From Jannaschia seohaensis (lineage in GTDB: Bacteria > Pseudomonadota > Alphaproteobacteria > Rhodobacterales > Rhodobacteraceae), in NCBI RefSeq assembly GCF_900116765.1, contig NZ_UETC01000002.1, positions 558,001-622,000 of the forward strand: a stretch of DNA of 64,000 nt. Direction: 5' to 3'. The translations under genes were made by a program, and so were the position numbers. Shown here piece after piece: positions 55,264 through 64,000 of the stretch. The notes under the pieces are model-generated. The model was given only the letters and a program-made list of their open reading frames with translations, did no database searches and had not been told where the DNA came from. The first letter of the stretch is position 1. Every line of letters starts with the position of its first letter.

Positions 55264-56094
55264 CTACTTCGTCATCCGGCCGCCGGACAGGATGACTGGA
55301 TCGACGGCAATCACATCGACAAGGCCCGAATCCGAGAAACCAAGCGTCTCGCAAAGCCTGGCCGATGCGGCGTTGCCTTCACGAATGCCCGTCCCGAAAT
55401 GCGTGACACGCGCGCGCTCCGAGATGTCCACCAGGGCTTTCGCGCCGAGATGCTTGGCAACACCATGTCCGCGCCACGCCTCCGCGGTCGAGAGCATGCC
55501 CCACCAGACGTGGCCCTCATGGGGAGTTCCGGGCGGGGTCTGCGCCACGGCGGCGGCGGCGCCGGCGACATCTCCGGCCTCGGTCTCGGCATAGAGACAC
55601 ACGGCCGGGCAGACATCGCCGAGAAGGAAGCTGGCTGACGGGAGCAGGACGCCGCAGGATTGGGTCAGCGCGTCGAGCCGGTCGTAGACCTCGTCCGTTG
55701 TCTCCGGTCCGACGCGCGCGACAGAAAGTCCGTCCGGCAGGGCGTGACCGGCGAGAAACCGCTCCGCAACGGCCACGGCGGAGGCATCGGCGGTCCAGTG
55801 GTGATAGGTATCGACCACCAGACCGGCCCGCTCGATCCCGGTGATACGCGCTTGCGCGACCTCGGGCGTCAGCCGGTCGGAAGGCCCGACCCCTTGGAGC
55901 CGCGCCAGCGCGATCTGGAGACCGACCGCCTCGGCGCTCCGATCCGCCAAGGCCACGGCGCGCCCATGACAGGAATATCTCGGATCCCCCGATACGATCT
56001 GCCAGAGCGCGTCCGCCCGGGCTTCCAGAGCCTGCTGGGCGGGAGTTCCAAAATAGCGGTTCGCCTGCTCGCCCGTCCGATCCGATGCGACCAT
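55264..56094 (-). CDS. GNAT-family acetyltransferase-like protein
   Basis: The product is 276 residues. The C-terminal half has a GNAT core: EAGDVAGAAAAVAQTPPGTP, then GMLSTAEAWRGHGVAKHLGA with the R-G-H-G-V-A acetyl-CoA loop, ERARVTHFGTGIREGNAASA and RLCETLGFSDSGL. The N-terminal half (ANRYFGTPAQQALEARADAL) is an additional domain I do not recognise. The ATG at 56092-56094 is chosen; the frame extends 33 codons upstream without signal. Acceptor unknown. Confidence 0.78.
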   Translation of the reverse strand: MVASDRTGEQANRYFGTPAQQALEARADALWQIVSGDPRYSCHGRAVALADRSAEAVGLQIALARLQGVGPSDRLTPEVAQARITGIERAGLVVDTYHHWTADASAVAVAERFLAGHALPDGLSVARVGPETTDEVYDRLDALTQSCGVLLPSASFLLGDVCPAVCLYAETEAGDVAGAAAAVAQTPPGTPHEGHVWWGMLSTAEAWRGHGVAKHLGAKALVDISERARVTHFGTGIREGNAASARLCETLGFSDSGLVDVIAVDPVILSGGRMTK

Positions 56095-56174
56095 CCGTCC
56101 CCGTTCTCCCAACAAAACCGATGCGCCATGGCATCGAGGCCCCCCGCTCGGCGGCGCCGAGCAAGCGGGTCTTG

Positions 56175-58070
56175 CTACTCGGCCCACTCCCACGGACGGG
56201 TGTAATTGCCCATGACGGCGATCACCTCCCGTTCCTCGACCTCACCGGTCTTCTCAAGCCGCGCCACCAACCCGCGACGCTTGTCCTCGACCACCTCGGC
56301 GACCCGCGCCGCCACGCCCGCATCGGCCAGCGCCGCGTCATAGATGCGGGTAATCGCCCGTTTGCGCAGATCGGGCTTGAAGACCTTGCCGACGGCCGTC
56401 TTGGGCAGTTCCGTCAGGATCTCCACATGCTTGGGCCGGGCGGCGCGCTCATGGACATGGCTCTCGCAATGCTTGACCAATTCCTCGGGCGTCGCCGAGG
56501 CTCCGGCGACCAGTTCCACATAGGCGCAAGGAAGCTCGCCCGCGAAGGCGTCGGGCTGGCCGATCGCGCCCGCCATGGCGACGGCCGGATGGCCCGCCAG
56601 GGCCTCCTCGATTTCGGCGGGGTCGATATTGTGGCCGCCGCGAATGATCAGGTCCTTGGCGCGGCCCGTGATCCAGAGATAGCCATCCCCATCGACCCGC
56701 CCCAGATCGCCGGTGCGCAGATAGGTGCGGTTTCCGACCGTGTAATAGAGATCCTTATTCTTCTCCGTCTCGGTATAGGTCCGCCCCGCGTAGACGCCGG
56801 GACTCGAGACGCAGATCTCGCCGACCTCGTCGATGCCGCATTCGCGCGGACCGTCGCCATTGCCGATCAGGATCTTCACATCCGTATGCATGAAGGGAAT
56901 GCCGACGGAGCCGATCTTCTTTTCGCCCTCGACCGGGTTGCAGGAGACGAGACAGGTCGCCTCCGTCAGACCATAGCCCTCGACCACGGTCACGCCCGTC
57001 TCCTTCTCGAACCGCTTGAACAGCTCGACCGGCAGCGGCGAGGAGCCGGAAAACGCCGTCTTGACCGTCGAGACATCCGCATCGACCTTGCGCTGCATGA
57101 GCGCCGACATGGCGGTGGGCACCGTGATGATGAAGGTCACGCCCCAGCGCTCGACCAGCTTCCAGAAATTGTCGAACACTCCCTCGCCGCGATAGCCCTG
57201 CGGCGTCGGAAAGACGACATGGGCACCCGACGCGACCATCGCCATCAGGATGACGTGGCAGGCGAAGACGTGGAACAGCGGCAGCGGGCAGATCACCACG
57301 TCCTTCTCGGTGAAGAGCAGGCGATGCCCGATCCAGCCGTTATAGATCATGCCGGAATAGGTGTGCTGCGCGACCTTGGGCATCCCGGTGGTCCCGCCGG
57401 TGTGGAAATAGGCGGCGACCCGATCCTCGGTCGCGTCCGGGAAGTCCAGCGCATCTGCCCGCTGCTTGGCCACCTCAGCCGACCAGCTCAGCACACGGGC
57501 CTTGTGGCGGATCTCGAGCTTGGGACGGATCAGCGGCACGATGAACTTCTTGAGCCCGGTCAGATAGCGGTGGAGGTCCACCTCGAGGACGGTCTGGACA
57601 TTCGGGGCCAACTCGACCGCCTTCGCCACTTTCTGCGCCACGTCGGTCTTGGGGAAGGCGCGCAGGGTCACGACGACCTTGGCGTTGGTCTCGCGCAGGA
57701 TGGAGCCGATCTGTTCGGCATCGAGCAGCGGATTGATCGGGTTCACGATGCCAGCGACGGCCCCGCCCATAAGGACGGTCGCCGACTCCATCGCGTTGGG
57801 CAGGACATAGGCGACGCTGTCGCCCTCCTGCACGCCGAGCTTGCGGAAGAGGTTCGCGGCCTGGGTGACCTTGCCCTTGAACTGGGACCAGGTAAGCGTC
57901 TCGGCCGGATCTGTGGGCCCGGAGAAGAGCTGATAGGACACCGCCGGACGGTCACCATGCTTGGCCGCGGTCTTCGACAGGAGCTCATAGACGGTCTTGG
58001 CCGGTTGGACATTCTCCCAAGGCTCCGCGGCCTGGATATCGAGAATGTCCTGTCTGTTCCGAAACGTCAT
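56175..58070 (-). CDS. Long acyl-CoA synthetase (AMP-forming)
   Basis: The product is 631 residues, start MTFRNRQDILDIQAAEPWEN; the 23-codon upstream extension is unlike the family. The core has AAYFHTGGTTGMPKVAQHTY, PLPLFHVFACHVIL, VVEGYGLTEATCLVSCNP, YLRTGDLGRVDGDGYLWITG with AKDLIIRGGHNIDP, and TAVGKVFKPDLRK. The 630-residue form with an MTFRNRQD start is a common Rhodobacterales acyl-CoA synthetase, probably fatty or aromatic acids. It is a third AMP-forming CoA ligase in this window. Confidence 0.88.
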   Translation of the reverse strand: MTFRNRQDILDIQAAEPWENVQPAKTVYELLSKTAAKHGDRPAVSYQLFSGPTDPAETLTWSQFKGKVTQAANLFRKLGVQEGDSVAYVLPNAMESATVLMGGAVAGIVNPINPLLDAEQIGSILRETNAKVVVTLRAFPKTDVAQKVAKAVELAPNVQTVLEVDLHRYLTGLKKFIVPLIRPKLEIRHKARVLSWSAEVAKQRADALDFPDATEDRVAAYFHTGGTTGMPKVAQHTYSGMIYNGWIGHRLLFTEKDVVICPLPLFHVFACHVILMAMVASGAHVVFPTPQGYRGEGVFDNFWKLVERWGVTFIITVPTAMSALMQRKVDADVSTVKTAFSGSSPLPVELFKRFEKETGVTVVEGYGLTEATCLVSCNPVEGEKKIGSVGIPFMHTDVKILIGNGDGPRECGIDEVGEICVSSPGVYAGRTYTETEKNKDLYYTVGNRTYLRTGDLGRVDGDGYLWITGRAKDLIIRGGHNIDPAEIEEALAGHPAVAMAGAIGQPDAFAGELPCAYVELVAGASATPEELVKHCESHVHERAARPKHVEILTELPKTAVGKVFKPDLRKRAITRIYDAALADAGVAARVAEVVEDKRRGLVARLEKTGEVEEREVIAVMGNYTRPWEWAE

Positions 58071-58183
58071 GAAGTCCTCCCCTGGGCCATCCCACGACCC
58101 TTCCCGCCGCAGGTTCGCGCGTATGTGAGGATCGCACAAGGCGAACGCAAGCGAGACGCTACGGCGCGACCGCGCGGAGCCGC

Positions 58184-58987
58184 TCAGACGGCGTGGGCAG
58201 TCACGACATGGATGCGCGCAGGAACGCGGACGCGGCCCTCGGAGTCCTGCCCGCGATAGGTCTCGACCAGCGCGGCCTCGATCCGGGCCAAGTCGCTATC
58301 GCTCACCTCCAGGCCCCGAAGCATCATACCGACATTCAGAGTCAGAACGAGGGCCGCCACCTGCTCCGGCGGGCCAGGGGGCAGCAGGAGCAGGTCATGC
58401 GTCTCGACCCGGGGGGCCCATCCCCCGCTCTCCAACTGTTCCAGCAGGCCCGAGGGGTCGCCGAAGCGCATCGGCCCCGGCCCCAGGGGATCGGGCCGAG
58501 GGATGTCCGGCACGATGCCGTCGACGATGGCACGAGGGACGGAGAACCACGGATTGTCGGGCGGCGTTCCCCAGACCGTCGCGGCCAACCGCCCGCCCTT
58601 GCGCGTCGCGCGGCGCAGATTGGCAAAGGCGGCGGGGCCGTCCTCGAAGAACATGATCCCGAAATTCGAGAGCACCGCGTCGAAGATCCCCGGCGCGAAG
58701 TCATGTCGGCCCGCATCCCCCTCGATCAACGCGACCTCGTCGCCCACCCGCTCCCGCGCGCGGGCGAGCAATGGCGGGGCGATGTCGATCCCGGTGACTT
58801 GACCGTCGGGCCCCACCTTTTGTTTGATGAGGGGCAGCGTCGGCCCCGTCCCGCAGCCTACATCCAACACGGCCTCGCCCGGGCGCAACGCCGCAGCGCC
58901 GAAAAGCGCGTCGAAGATCTGGGCGAACGCGACCTCCACATCGGGCGCCGTCGCGAGCCACCTCTTGGCCATCTCGTCCCAGTCCAT
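58184..58987 (-). CDS. Class I SAM-dependent methyltransferase
   Basis: The product is 267 residues. Motif I is EAVLDVGCGTGPTLPLIKQK, motif II is VTGIDIAPPLLARARE, the post-II acidic segment is ALIEGDAGRHDF, and motif III is FDAVLSNFGIMFFEDGPAAF followed by LRRATRKGGRLAATVWG. It is UbiE/COQ5-like small-molecule type; substrate unknown. The start at 58985-58987 (MDWDEMAKRWLATAPDVE) is preferred over the longer open frame. Confidence 0.83.
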   Translation of the reverse strand: MDWDEMAKRWLATAPDVEVAFAQIFDALFGAAALRPGEAVLDVGCGTGPTLPLIKQKVGPDGQVTGIDIAPPLLARARERVGDEVALIEGDAGRHDFAPGIFDAVLSNFGIMFFEDGPAAFANLRRATRKGGRLAATVWGTPPDNPWFSVPRAIVDGIVPDIPRPDPLGPGPMRFGDPSGLLEQLESGGWAPRVETHDLLLLPPGPPEQVAALVLTLNVGMMLRGLEVSDSDLARIEAALVETYRGQDSEGRVRVPARIHVVTAHAV

Positions 58988-59075
58988 GGCACCCTCCCCA
59001 GTTAGGCTTGGGGCGACGATACCTTGCCTGGACCGCCCGACCAAGCATGGCGAGCCTCCGGTCGGCCATGGCGGC

Positions 59076-60857
59076 CTATTCGGCGGCCAGGCCGTCCGTG
59101 AACTGGAGACGGGCGAGGCGGGCATAGAGACCGCCCTGCGCGACCAGTTGGTCATGGGTGCCCTCGGCCGCGATGCGGCCATCCTGCATCACGATGATCC
59201 GGTCGGCTTGCTTCACCGTCGCCAGGCGGTGCGCCACGATGATGGTCGTCCGCCCCTCGGCCAGCCGCGCGACCGCGTCCTGAACGGCCCGCTCGCTCTC
59301 GGCGTCGAGGGCGCTCGTGGCCTCGTCCAGCAGCAGGATCGGCGCGTCCCGCAGGATCGCGCGGGCGATGGCGATGCGCTGCTTCTGGCCGCCCGAGAGC
59401 ATCACGCCCCGCTCGCCGACATAGGTATCGTAGCCATCCGGCAGCGCGGTCAGGAAGTCATGCGCCGCCGCCGCCCGCGCGGCGGCCTCCACCTGCGCGT
59501 CGGTCGCGTCGGAATTGCCGAAGCGGATATTCTCGCGCGCCGAGGCGGCGAAGATCACCGGATCCTGCGGCACCAGCGCCATGCGCGCCCGGAAGGCATC
59601 GCGCGCCAGGTCGCGCAGATCGGTGCCGCCGAGGGTGATGCGGCCCCCATCCGGGTCGTAGAAGCGTTGCAGCAACTGGATCATCGTGGACTTGCCCGCC
59701 CCGGACGGTCCGACCAGCGCCACCGTCTCACCCGGCTGGACGGTCAACGACACGCCCTCCAGCGCCGCCACCTCGGGGCGCTGCGGATAGCGGAAGGTGA
59801 CGTTCTCGAACGCGATCTCCTCGCCCGCGGGCAGGGGCGCGGGCGTCTCGGGATCGCGCACATTGTCCTCGGCGTCGAGCAGCTCGACCAGCCGCTCGGT
59901 CGCGCCCGCCGCGCGCTGCAACTCGCCCCAGAGCTCGGAGAGGGCGGCGACCGATCCCGCGACGAGGATCGCGTAGATCAGGAACTGGATCAGCTCACCG
60001 ATGGTCATGATCTCGGCGCGCACGTCCCGCGCCCCGATCCAGAGCACGCCGACGATCCCCACGAAGGTCAAGGAGATCACGATCACCGTCATGATCGCCC
60101 GCACCCGGATGCGCGTGCGCGCCGAGCGGAACGATTCCTCGGTGACGTCATGGAAGCGGCTCGCAGCCTCGCGCTCGAAGGTATAGGCCTGCACGGTCTG
60201 CGCCGAGAGCAGCCATTCCGACGCCTTGCCGGAACTCTCCGCGATCCAATCCTGGTTCTGACGGCTCAGCTTGCGCAGCCGCCGCCCGAGCACGATGATC
60301 GGGACGATGACGGCGGGCACGATCAGCAGGACAAGCCCCGACAGCTTGGGCGCCGTCCACAGCATCAGTGCCAATCCTCCGCAGAAGATCAGCATGTTAC
60401 GCAGCGCGACCGACACCGAAGAGCTGATGACCGACAACAGAAGCGTCGTATCCGTGGTGATCCGGCTCAGCACCTCTCCGGTCAGGATGCCGTCGTAGAA
60501 GTCGGGCGACATGCGGATCATGCGGTCGAACACGGCGGTCCGGATGTCGGCGATCACCCGCTCCCCTAGCCGGGTGACCAGGTAGTAGCGGAGCCCCGTC
60601 CCCAGCGCCAAAGCGCCGGCGATAATGAGCGCGGCGGCAAAATACTGGTCCAAAAGCTCGGCCGTGCCGGTCTGGAACCCATCGACCACGCGGCGCACCG
60701 CAAGCGGCAAGATCAGCGAGATCCCGGCCGTCACCACCAGCGCGGCCAGCGCCGCGATCACCATCCCGAGATGGGGGCGGAAGAACGGCACGAGGGCGCG
60801 CAAGCTCCCGATCCGCTTCGATCCCGCGCGATCTGCCTGCTTGGCAATCTCGGCCAT
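59076..60857 (-). CDS. ABC exporter half-transporter (MsbA/ABCB-like)
   Basis: The product is 593 residues. Six transmembrane helices lie in residues about 25-310 (VIAALAALVVTAGISLILPL; YFAAALIIAGALALGTGLRY; LIVPAVIVPIIVLGRRLRKL). The nucleotide-binding domain has Walker A GPSGAGKST, signature LSGGQKQR, Walker B ILLLDEATSALD and switch His AHRL. Type IV exporters of this size homodimerise and export lipids or drugs. The ATG at 60855-60857 is chosen; the frame extends far upstream without similarity. Confidence 0.92.
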   Translation of the reverse strand: MAEIAKQADRAGSKRIGSLRALVPFFRPHLGMVIAALAALVVTAGISLILPLAVRRVVDGFQTGTAELLDQYFAAALIIAGALALGTGLRYYLVTRLGERVIADIRTAVFDRMIRMSPDFYDGILTGEVLSRITTDTTLLLSVISSSVSVALRNMLIFCGGLALMLWTAPKLSGLVLLIVPAVIVPIIVLGRRLRKLSRQNQDWIAESSGKASEWLLSAQTVQAYTFEREAASRFHDVTEESFRSARTRIRVRAIMTVIVISLTFVGIVGVLWIGARDVRAEIMTIGELIQFLIYAILVAGSVAALSELWGELQRAAGATERLVELLDAEDNVRDPETPAPLPAGEEIAFENVTFRYPQRPEVAALEGVSLTVQPGETVALVGPSGAGKSTMIQLLQRFYDPDGGRITLGGTDLRDLARDAFRARMALVPQDPVIFAASARENIRFGNSDATDAQVEAAARAAAAHDFLTALPDGYDTYVGERGVMLSGGQKQRIAIARAILRDAPILLLDEATSALDAESERAVQDAVARLAEGRTTIIVAHRLATVKQADRIIVMQDGRIAAEGTHDQLVAQGGLYARLARLQFTDGLAAE

Positions 60858-60974
60858 GTCCTTCTCCGTCTCGTCGCGCGATGGGCGTAGCCGGGGGGGG
60901 GCCACTGTGCAACCGGGCAAAGCGTCCGGGCACGCCGGCATTGACGCCGCGCGGTCCAGCGGCGACGGTCGAGA

Positions 60975-61178
60975 ATGGCCCCCTCGCAATGGATGTACGA
61001 GACCGTGTCGGACATCGTCGATATCACAACACTGGTCTTCTATGGCATCGTCTGCACGTTTCTGGCCGCGTTTTCGCCTCCGCGCGCCTCGATCTGGCTC
61101 CGCTCCGCCATCGGAGGCATGGTGGGGATCGGCGCCGCCTTTTGCCTGCCTTGGATCCGCACGACCCTGGGCGTCTGA
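60975..61178 (+). CDS. Small two-helix membrane protein
   Basis: The product is 67 residues with two hydrophobic segments (ITTLVFYGIVCTFLAAF and AIGGMVGIGAAFCLPW) separated by a basic loop (SPPRASIWLRS). An ATG at codon 7 (60993) is an alternative start. It ends two bases before the convergent ABC-2 permease stop. No family recognised. Membrane-like composition and a complete frame between two real genes make it plausible. Confidence 0.55.
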   Translation: MAPSQWMYETVSDIVDITTLVFYGIVCTFLAAFSPPRASIWLRSAIGGMVGIGAAFCLPWIRTTLGV

Positions 61179-61180
61179 CC

Positions 61181-61942
61181 CTATTTGCGCAGCTTCCACC
61201 CCGTGCGGAAGATGATCCAGATCGCGCCCAGGCAGAGCGCCAGGAACACCAGGATCATCGCCAGGGACACGCCCACCGCCACATCCGCCTGACCGAAGAA
61301 GGACCAGCGGAATCCCGACACGAGATAGACCACCGGGTTGAACAGCGAGACCGTCTGCCAGGCCGGCGGCAGCATCGTGATCGAGTAGAAGGACCCGCCC
61401 AGGAACACCAGCGGCGTGATCACCAACAGCGGCACCAACTGCAACTGGTCGAAATTCTCCGCCCAGATGCCGATGATGAAGCCCAGAAGCGCGAAGCTGA
61501 GACAGGTCAGCACCAGAAAGGCCGCCATCCAGAGCGGATGCGCGATGCTCAGGTCGACGAAGAAGAAAGCCGTGCCGAGGATGACCAGCCCGATGAACAA
61601 CGCCTTGGTCGCCGCCGCCCCGACATAGCCCAGGGTCACTTCGAAGAACGACATCGGCGCCGACAGCACCTCGTCCAGCGTACCGATGAATTTCGGGAAG
61701 TAGATGCCGAATGCGGCCGCCGAGGTGGCCTGCGTCAGCACAGTCAGCATGATGAGCCCCGGCACGATGAAGGCCCCGTAAGGCACGCCCTCCACCTCTT
61801 CGATACGCGACCCGATCGCCGCGCCGAAAACAACGAAATAGAGCGAGGTCGACAGCACCGGCGAGATCAGCGACTGCCCGATGCTGCGGAGCGCGCGTGA
61901 CATTTCAAAGAAATAGATCGCGCGGATGGCGGTCAGGTTCAT
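61181..61942 (-). CDS. ABC-2 type transporter permease
   Basis: The product is 253 residues with six membrane helices and the ABC-2 signature region ([20 protein letters not shown] followed by [20 protein letters not shown]). The N-terminus [20 protein letters not shown] is typical of the YadH/NodJ-like permeases. It starts within the stop of the ATPase gene (ATGA overlap), so both are translated together. The exported compound is unknown. Confidence 0.9.
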   Translation of the reverse strand: MNLTAIRAIYFFEMSRALRSIGQSLISPVLSTSLYFVVFGAAIGSRIEEVEGVPYGAFIVPGLIMLTVLTQATSAAAFGIYFPKFIGTLDEVLSAPMSFFEVTLGYVGAAATKALFIGLVILGTAFFFVDLSIAHPLWMAAFLVLTCLSFALLGFIIGIWAENFDQLQLVPLLVITPLVFLGGSFYSITMLPPAWQTVSLFNPVVYLVSGFRWSFFGQADVAVGVSLAMILVFLALCLGAIWIIFRTGWKLRK

Positions 61943-62883
61943 CGGGCCTCTCCGGTCTCGGCGGCGTTCGTCAGCCCGACGAATATCTCTTCCAGCGAGG
62001 ATTGCCGGGTGGTCACGTCGGTCACCCGGACGCCGGTGGCGAGCAGGTCCGAGAGCAGGCGCGTAAGCCCCGTCCGCTCGGCCCGGGAGTCAAAGACATA
62101 GGTCACGGCATAGCCGTCCTCAGACAAGGTCAGGCCATGCTCGGCCAGGGTGCCGGGCAGCGTCTTTATCGGATCGGCAAGGGTCACTGTCATCTCCTTG
62201 CGGCCCATTCGGGCCATCAGCGCGGCGGTCTCCTCGACCAGACGGATGCGGCCCCGGTCGATCACCGCGACCCGGTCGGCGATGGCCTCCGCCTCTTCGA
62301 TGTAATGCGTGGTCAGGATGATGGTGACGCCCTGGGCCTTCAGATCGGCCACCACCTCCCACATGCCGCGGCGCAACTCCACGTCGACACCCGCCGTGGG
62401 CTCGTCGAGGAACAGGACGCGCGGCTCGTGGCTGAGCGCCTTGGCGATCAGCACCCGCCGTTTCATGCCCCCCGAAAGCGCCATATTGGGCGTGCCGGCC
62501 TTGTCGCCCAGCGACAGGCTGTCGAGCACCCGCTGGATCAGCGCCGGGTCGTGCGGCTTGCCGAAGAGTCCGCGAGAGAAGGCGACGGTCTTGGCCACCA
62601 TCTCGAAGGGCTCCAGCTTCACCTCCTGCGGGACGAGGCCGATCAGATCGCGGGCGCGCCGCCAATCCGTCTGGGTGTCGTGCCCGCCGACGGTGATCGT
62701 GCCCGAGGTCGGCCGGGTGATCCCGCAGATCGACGAGATCAGCGTCGTCTTGCCCGCCCCGTTCGGGCCGAGAAGGGCGAGAATTTCCCCCTCCCGAATG
62801 TCCAGATCCACGCCGCTGAGCGCCTCGAACCCATCATCGTAGCGCTTGACGAGATCGCGGATCGTCACGATGGGCTCTGGCAT
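61939..62883 (-). CDS. ABC transporter ATP-binding protein (ABC-2 partner, YadG-like)
   Basis: The product is 314 residues. Walker A is GPNGAGKTT, the Q-loop region is [16 protein letters not shown], the signature is [15 protein letters not shown], Walker B is [14 protein letters not shown] and the switch is [14 protein letters not shown]-terminal 80-residue extension ([20 protein letters not shown]) follows, as in CcmA/YadG-type ATPases. It overlaps the permease gene by four bases. The start at 62881-62883 follows an AGGAG box. Confidence 0.92.
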   Translation of the reverse strand: MPEPIVTIRDLVKRYDDGFEALSGVDLDIREGEILALLGPNGAGKTTLISSICGITRPTSGTITVGGHDTQTDWRRARDLIGLVPQEVKLEPFEMVAKTVAFSRGLFGKPHDPALIQRVLDSLSLGDKAGTPNMALSGGMKRRVLIAKALSHEPRVLFLDEPTAGVDVELRRGMWEVVADLKAQGVTIILTTHYIEEAEAIADRVAVIDRGRIRLVEETAALMARMGRKEMTVTLADPIKTLPGTLAEHGLTLSEDGYAVTYVFDSRAERTGLTRLLSDLLATGVRVTDVTTRQSSLEEIFVGLTNAAETGEAR

Positions 62884-62984
62884 GGGCGGCTCCTTTCGCG
62901 ATCGACTTAGCGGACGGCTCCCCGTGCGAAAGCCGCATAAACGCACATGGCTGTGTTCAGGGAAAAGTCCCGCGAAAGCTCTGC

Positions 62985-63173
62985 GCGGGCGGGGGAAGCC
63001 GACCCCGCGACATCAGCCTGCACGACCGAGGCTGGAGCCGAGGCATCTCTTTCAAATCAGTATCTTGTTTCGGGAAAAGCGTGTATCCAGTGGTGGAAAG
63101 TCCGATTGGAGTGTTGGAGCGGGCGGCGGGAACCGAACCCGCGTCATCAGCTTGGAAGACAGACGCTCATACC
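62985..63173 (-). pseudogene. Two decayed tRNA-Gly 3'-part copies
   Basis: From 63115 to about 63158 the sequence is nearly identical to the 3' part of tRNA-Gly at 63252 (acceptor CCA end, T arm and start of the anticodon arm), then diverges. From 62985 a second copy matches 36 of 47 positions without gaps. The three GCGGGCG acceptor starts are at 62985, 63119 and 63256, spaced 134 and 137 bases. Neither upstream copy can fold into a full tRNA. Confidence 0.65.
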
Positions 63174-63251
63174 CAGTTTTTATTACTGTATTCAAAGTTT
63201 TGCCTCATGGCGGGCAATGACTTTGTCGGCAGTCTGTCGGAACTGATTTTT

Positions 63252-63325
63252 TGGAGCGGGCGGCGGGAATCGAACCCGCGTCATCAGCTTGGAAGGCTGA
63301 GGTCTTACCACTACACAACGCCCGC
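63252..63325 (-). tRNA. tRNA-Gly (TCC anticodon)
   Basis: Read on minus, GCGGGCG (63319-63325) pairs with CGCCCGC (63256-63262), followed by discriminator T and an encoded CCA. The anticodon loop is CTTCCAA (anticodon TCC, reading GGA) and the T loop is GGTTCGATTCC. All arms pair, so it appears functional. Two decayed partial copies lie just downstream on the same strand. Confidence 0.95.
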
Positions 63326-63915
63326 GCTCGAAGCATGTCACTATTCGAGCGCTCGCGGAGCGTCAAGTCCAAGGCCTTCCCACCCGGCGAAGCTCGTGGC
63401 TCTTCCGTGCGAGCTGGGGTTCAGGGGAGTAGATGCGGAGGAGCAGGAGGCCGCGGATATCGGGGGGTGTCCGGATCGGCCTTCAGGGGCTGACCGCTCC
63501 GCGACGGGATTTCATATAGTAAGCTGGGTCAGCGACTGTCCCCGGCGGAGAGGGGTCATGTCGGAGAGCACCACGACTCGTGGCTCGATCTGGCGAAGAA
63601 CGGGGTCTAGGTGGACCGGTGGACGCGTCGGGGCGCGCTGGGCTGCGCATGCAAATGGCGGCGCATACATTTGGCGCCGGATCGTGGGCATGCATGCCCG
63701 CCAAAGCGGCGGACGTCCGGTGCAACTGCCAGCAGCAGGCCGTCTTTGCGATCGCACTGGTCTCGCAAAACCGAGCAGCAAGTCAGTTCGCGACGCGGCT
63801 GAGCTCCTGTCGTTGTCTTGCGGCTCTCCTCGTGGTCTGGAGCTGTCGTCTGTCGTTATTGATGCCCATGCCCCGGCGACAGTGCGCTTCGTCCCGATCG
63901 GATTGGAGAGAGTGA
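63326..63915. other. 590-base gap with no supported gene
   Basis: The interval between tRNA-Gly and the MFS gene contains open frames on both strands but none with a recognisable family. Composition is somewhat less GC-biased than the coding neighbours. A tRNA 3'-proximal site is a common integration target, so this could be the scar of a lost element, but I see no integrase remnant or clear repeat of the tRNA end on this side. Confidence 0.4.
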
Positions 63916-64000
63916 ATGCCTGATCTCGTCACGCCATGGCGCAGCGTCGCCGCCGCCTTCGCCCTGAACGGCGTGCTGCTGGGCTGTTGGGCCTCGCGGG
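63916..64000 (+). CDS. MFS transporter, N-terminal fragment (runs off window)
   Basis: Only 28 codons are visible: MPDLVTPWRSVAAAFALNGV, continuing into LLGCWASR. The first membrane helix and the G-x-x-x-G-x-W-A-S-R pattern are typical of the sugar/drug-type MFS permeases that start with ALNGxLxGxWASRVP. GGAGAGAG lies four bases before the ATG at 63916. The substrate cannot be judged. Confidence 0.7.
   Translation, partial: MPDLVTPWRSVAAAFALNGVLLGCWASR

Overview
This 64 kb window looks like ordinary chromosome from a high-GC alphaproteobacterium of the Rhodobacterales (Roseobacter group). The main clues are the gene families: PIN and RNA-methyltransferase genes of the type named after Rhodobacter RSP loci, an NDUFA12-type complex I subunit, a hemD/mitofilin/hemY cluster, and a short-chain fatty acyl-CoA (ScfR-type) regulator. 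Coding density is high, and most genes use ATG or GTG starts with purine-rich ribosome binding sites. I see no complete insertion sequence, prophage or CRISPR array.

Layout. 0-1.4 kb: the str operon (rpsL, rpsG, 5' end of fusA) behind a near-consensus promoter. 1.5-10.5 kb: a glycosyltransferase; an aminoglycoside-phosphotransferase-like kinase beside an acyl-CoA dehydrogenase; a CBS protein; an M20 amidohydrolase; a LysR regulator divergent from mmsA; a tandem DUF805 protein. 10.7-15.3 kb: an envelope cluster with an L,D-transpeptidase, a polyproline lipoprotein coupled to an exported caspase-like protein with Sel1-like repeats, and a DUF6065-like protein. 15.4-20.4 kb: a large RTX protein, a doubly broken pseudogene, degenerate non-coding DNA with perfect hairpins, and tRNA-Thr. 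20.7-28.5 kb: hemY, mitofilin and hemD facing tsaD, gpsA, YciI and EVE genes, then pyrF. 28.5-35.6 kb: a 3-hydroxyisobutyrate-dehydrogenase-like enzyme, a penicillin acylase, PIN and RNA methyltransferase genes, and an orphan FliM/FliN-like protein with a DLP-repeat tail.

35.6-48.1 kb is the most coherent functional block. It holds a histidine kinase fused to a sodium/solute symporter, a two-helix membrane protein, a receiver-only response regulator and a ScfR-type regulator, all divergent from a five-gene branched-chain/urea-type ABC transporter followed by acetyl-CoA synthetase. It resembles a Rhodobacterales version of the acetate switch (CrbS/CrbR controlling acs), with extra parts. 48.5-49.5 kb carries a perfect 379 bp tandem duplication that copied a promoter and half a gene.

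49.5-64 kb: an acyl-CoA synthetase, accBC, aat, DUF2155, NDUFA12, an ArsC/Spx-like protein, a cold shock protein, a GNAT enzyme, a second acyl-CoA synthetase, a methyltransferase, an ABC exporter, an ABC-2 transporter pair, tRNA-Gly with two decayed copies beside it, and the start of an MFS transporter.

All family assignments come from reading the translations and from memory of the families. No database search was run.
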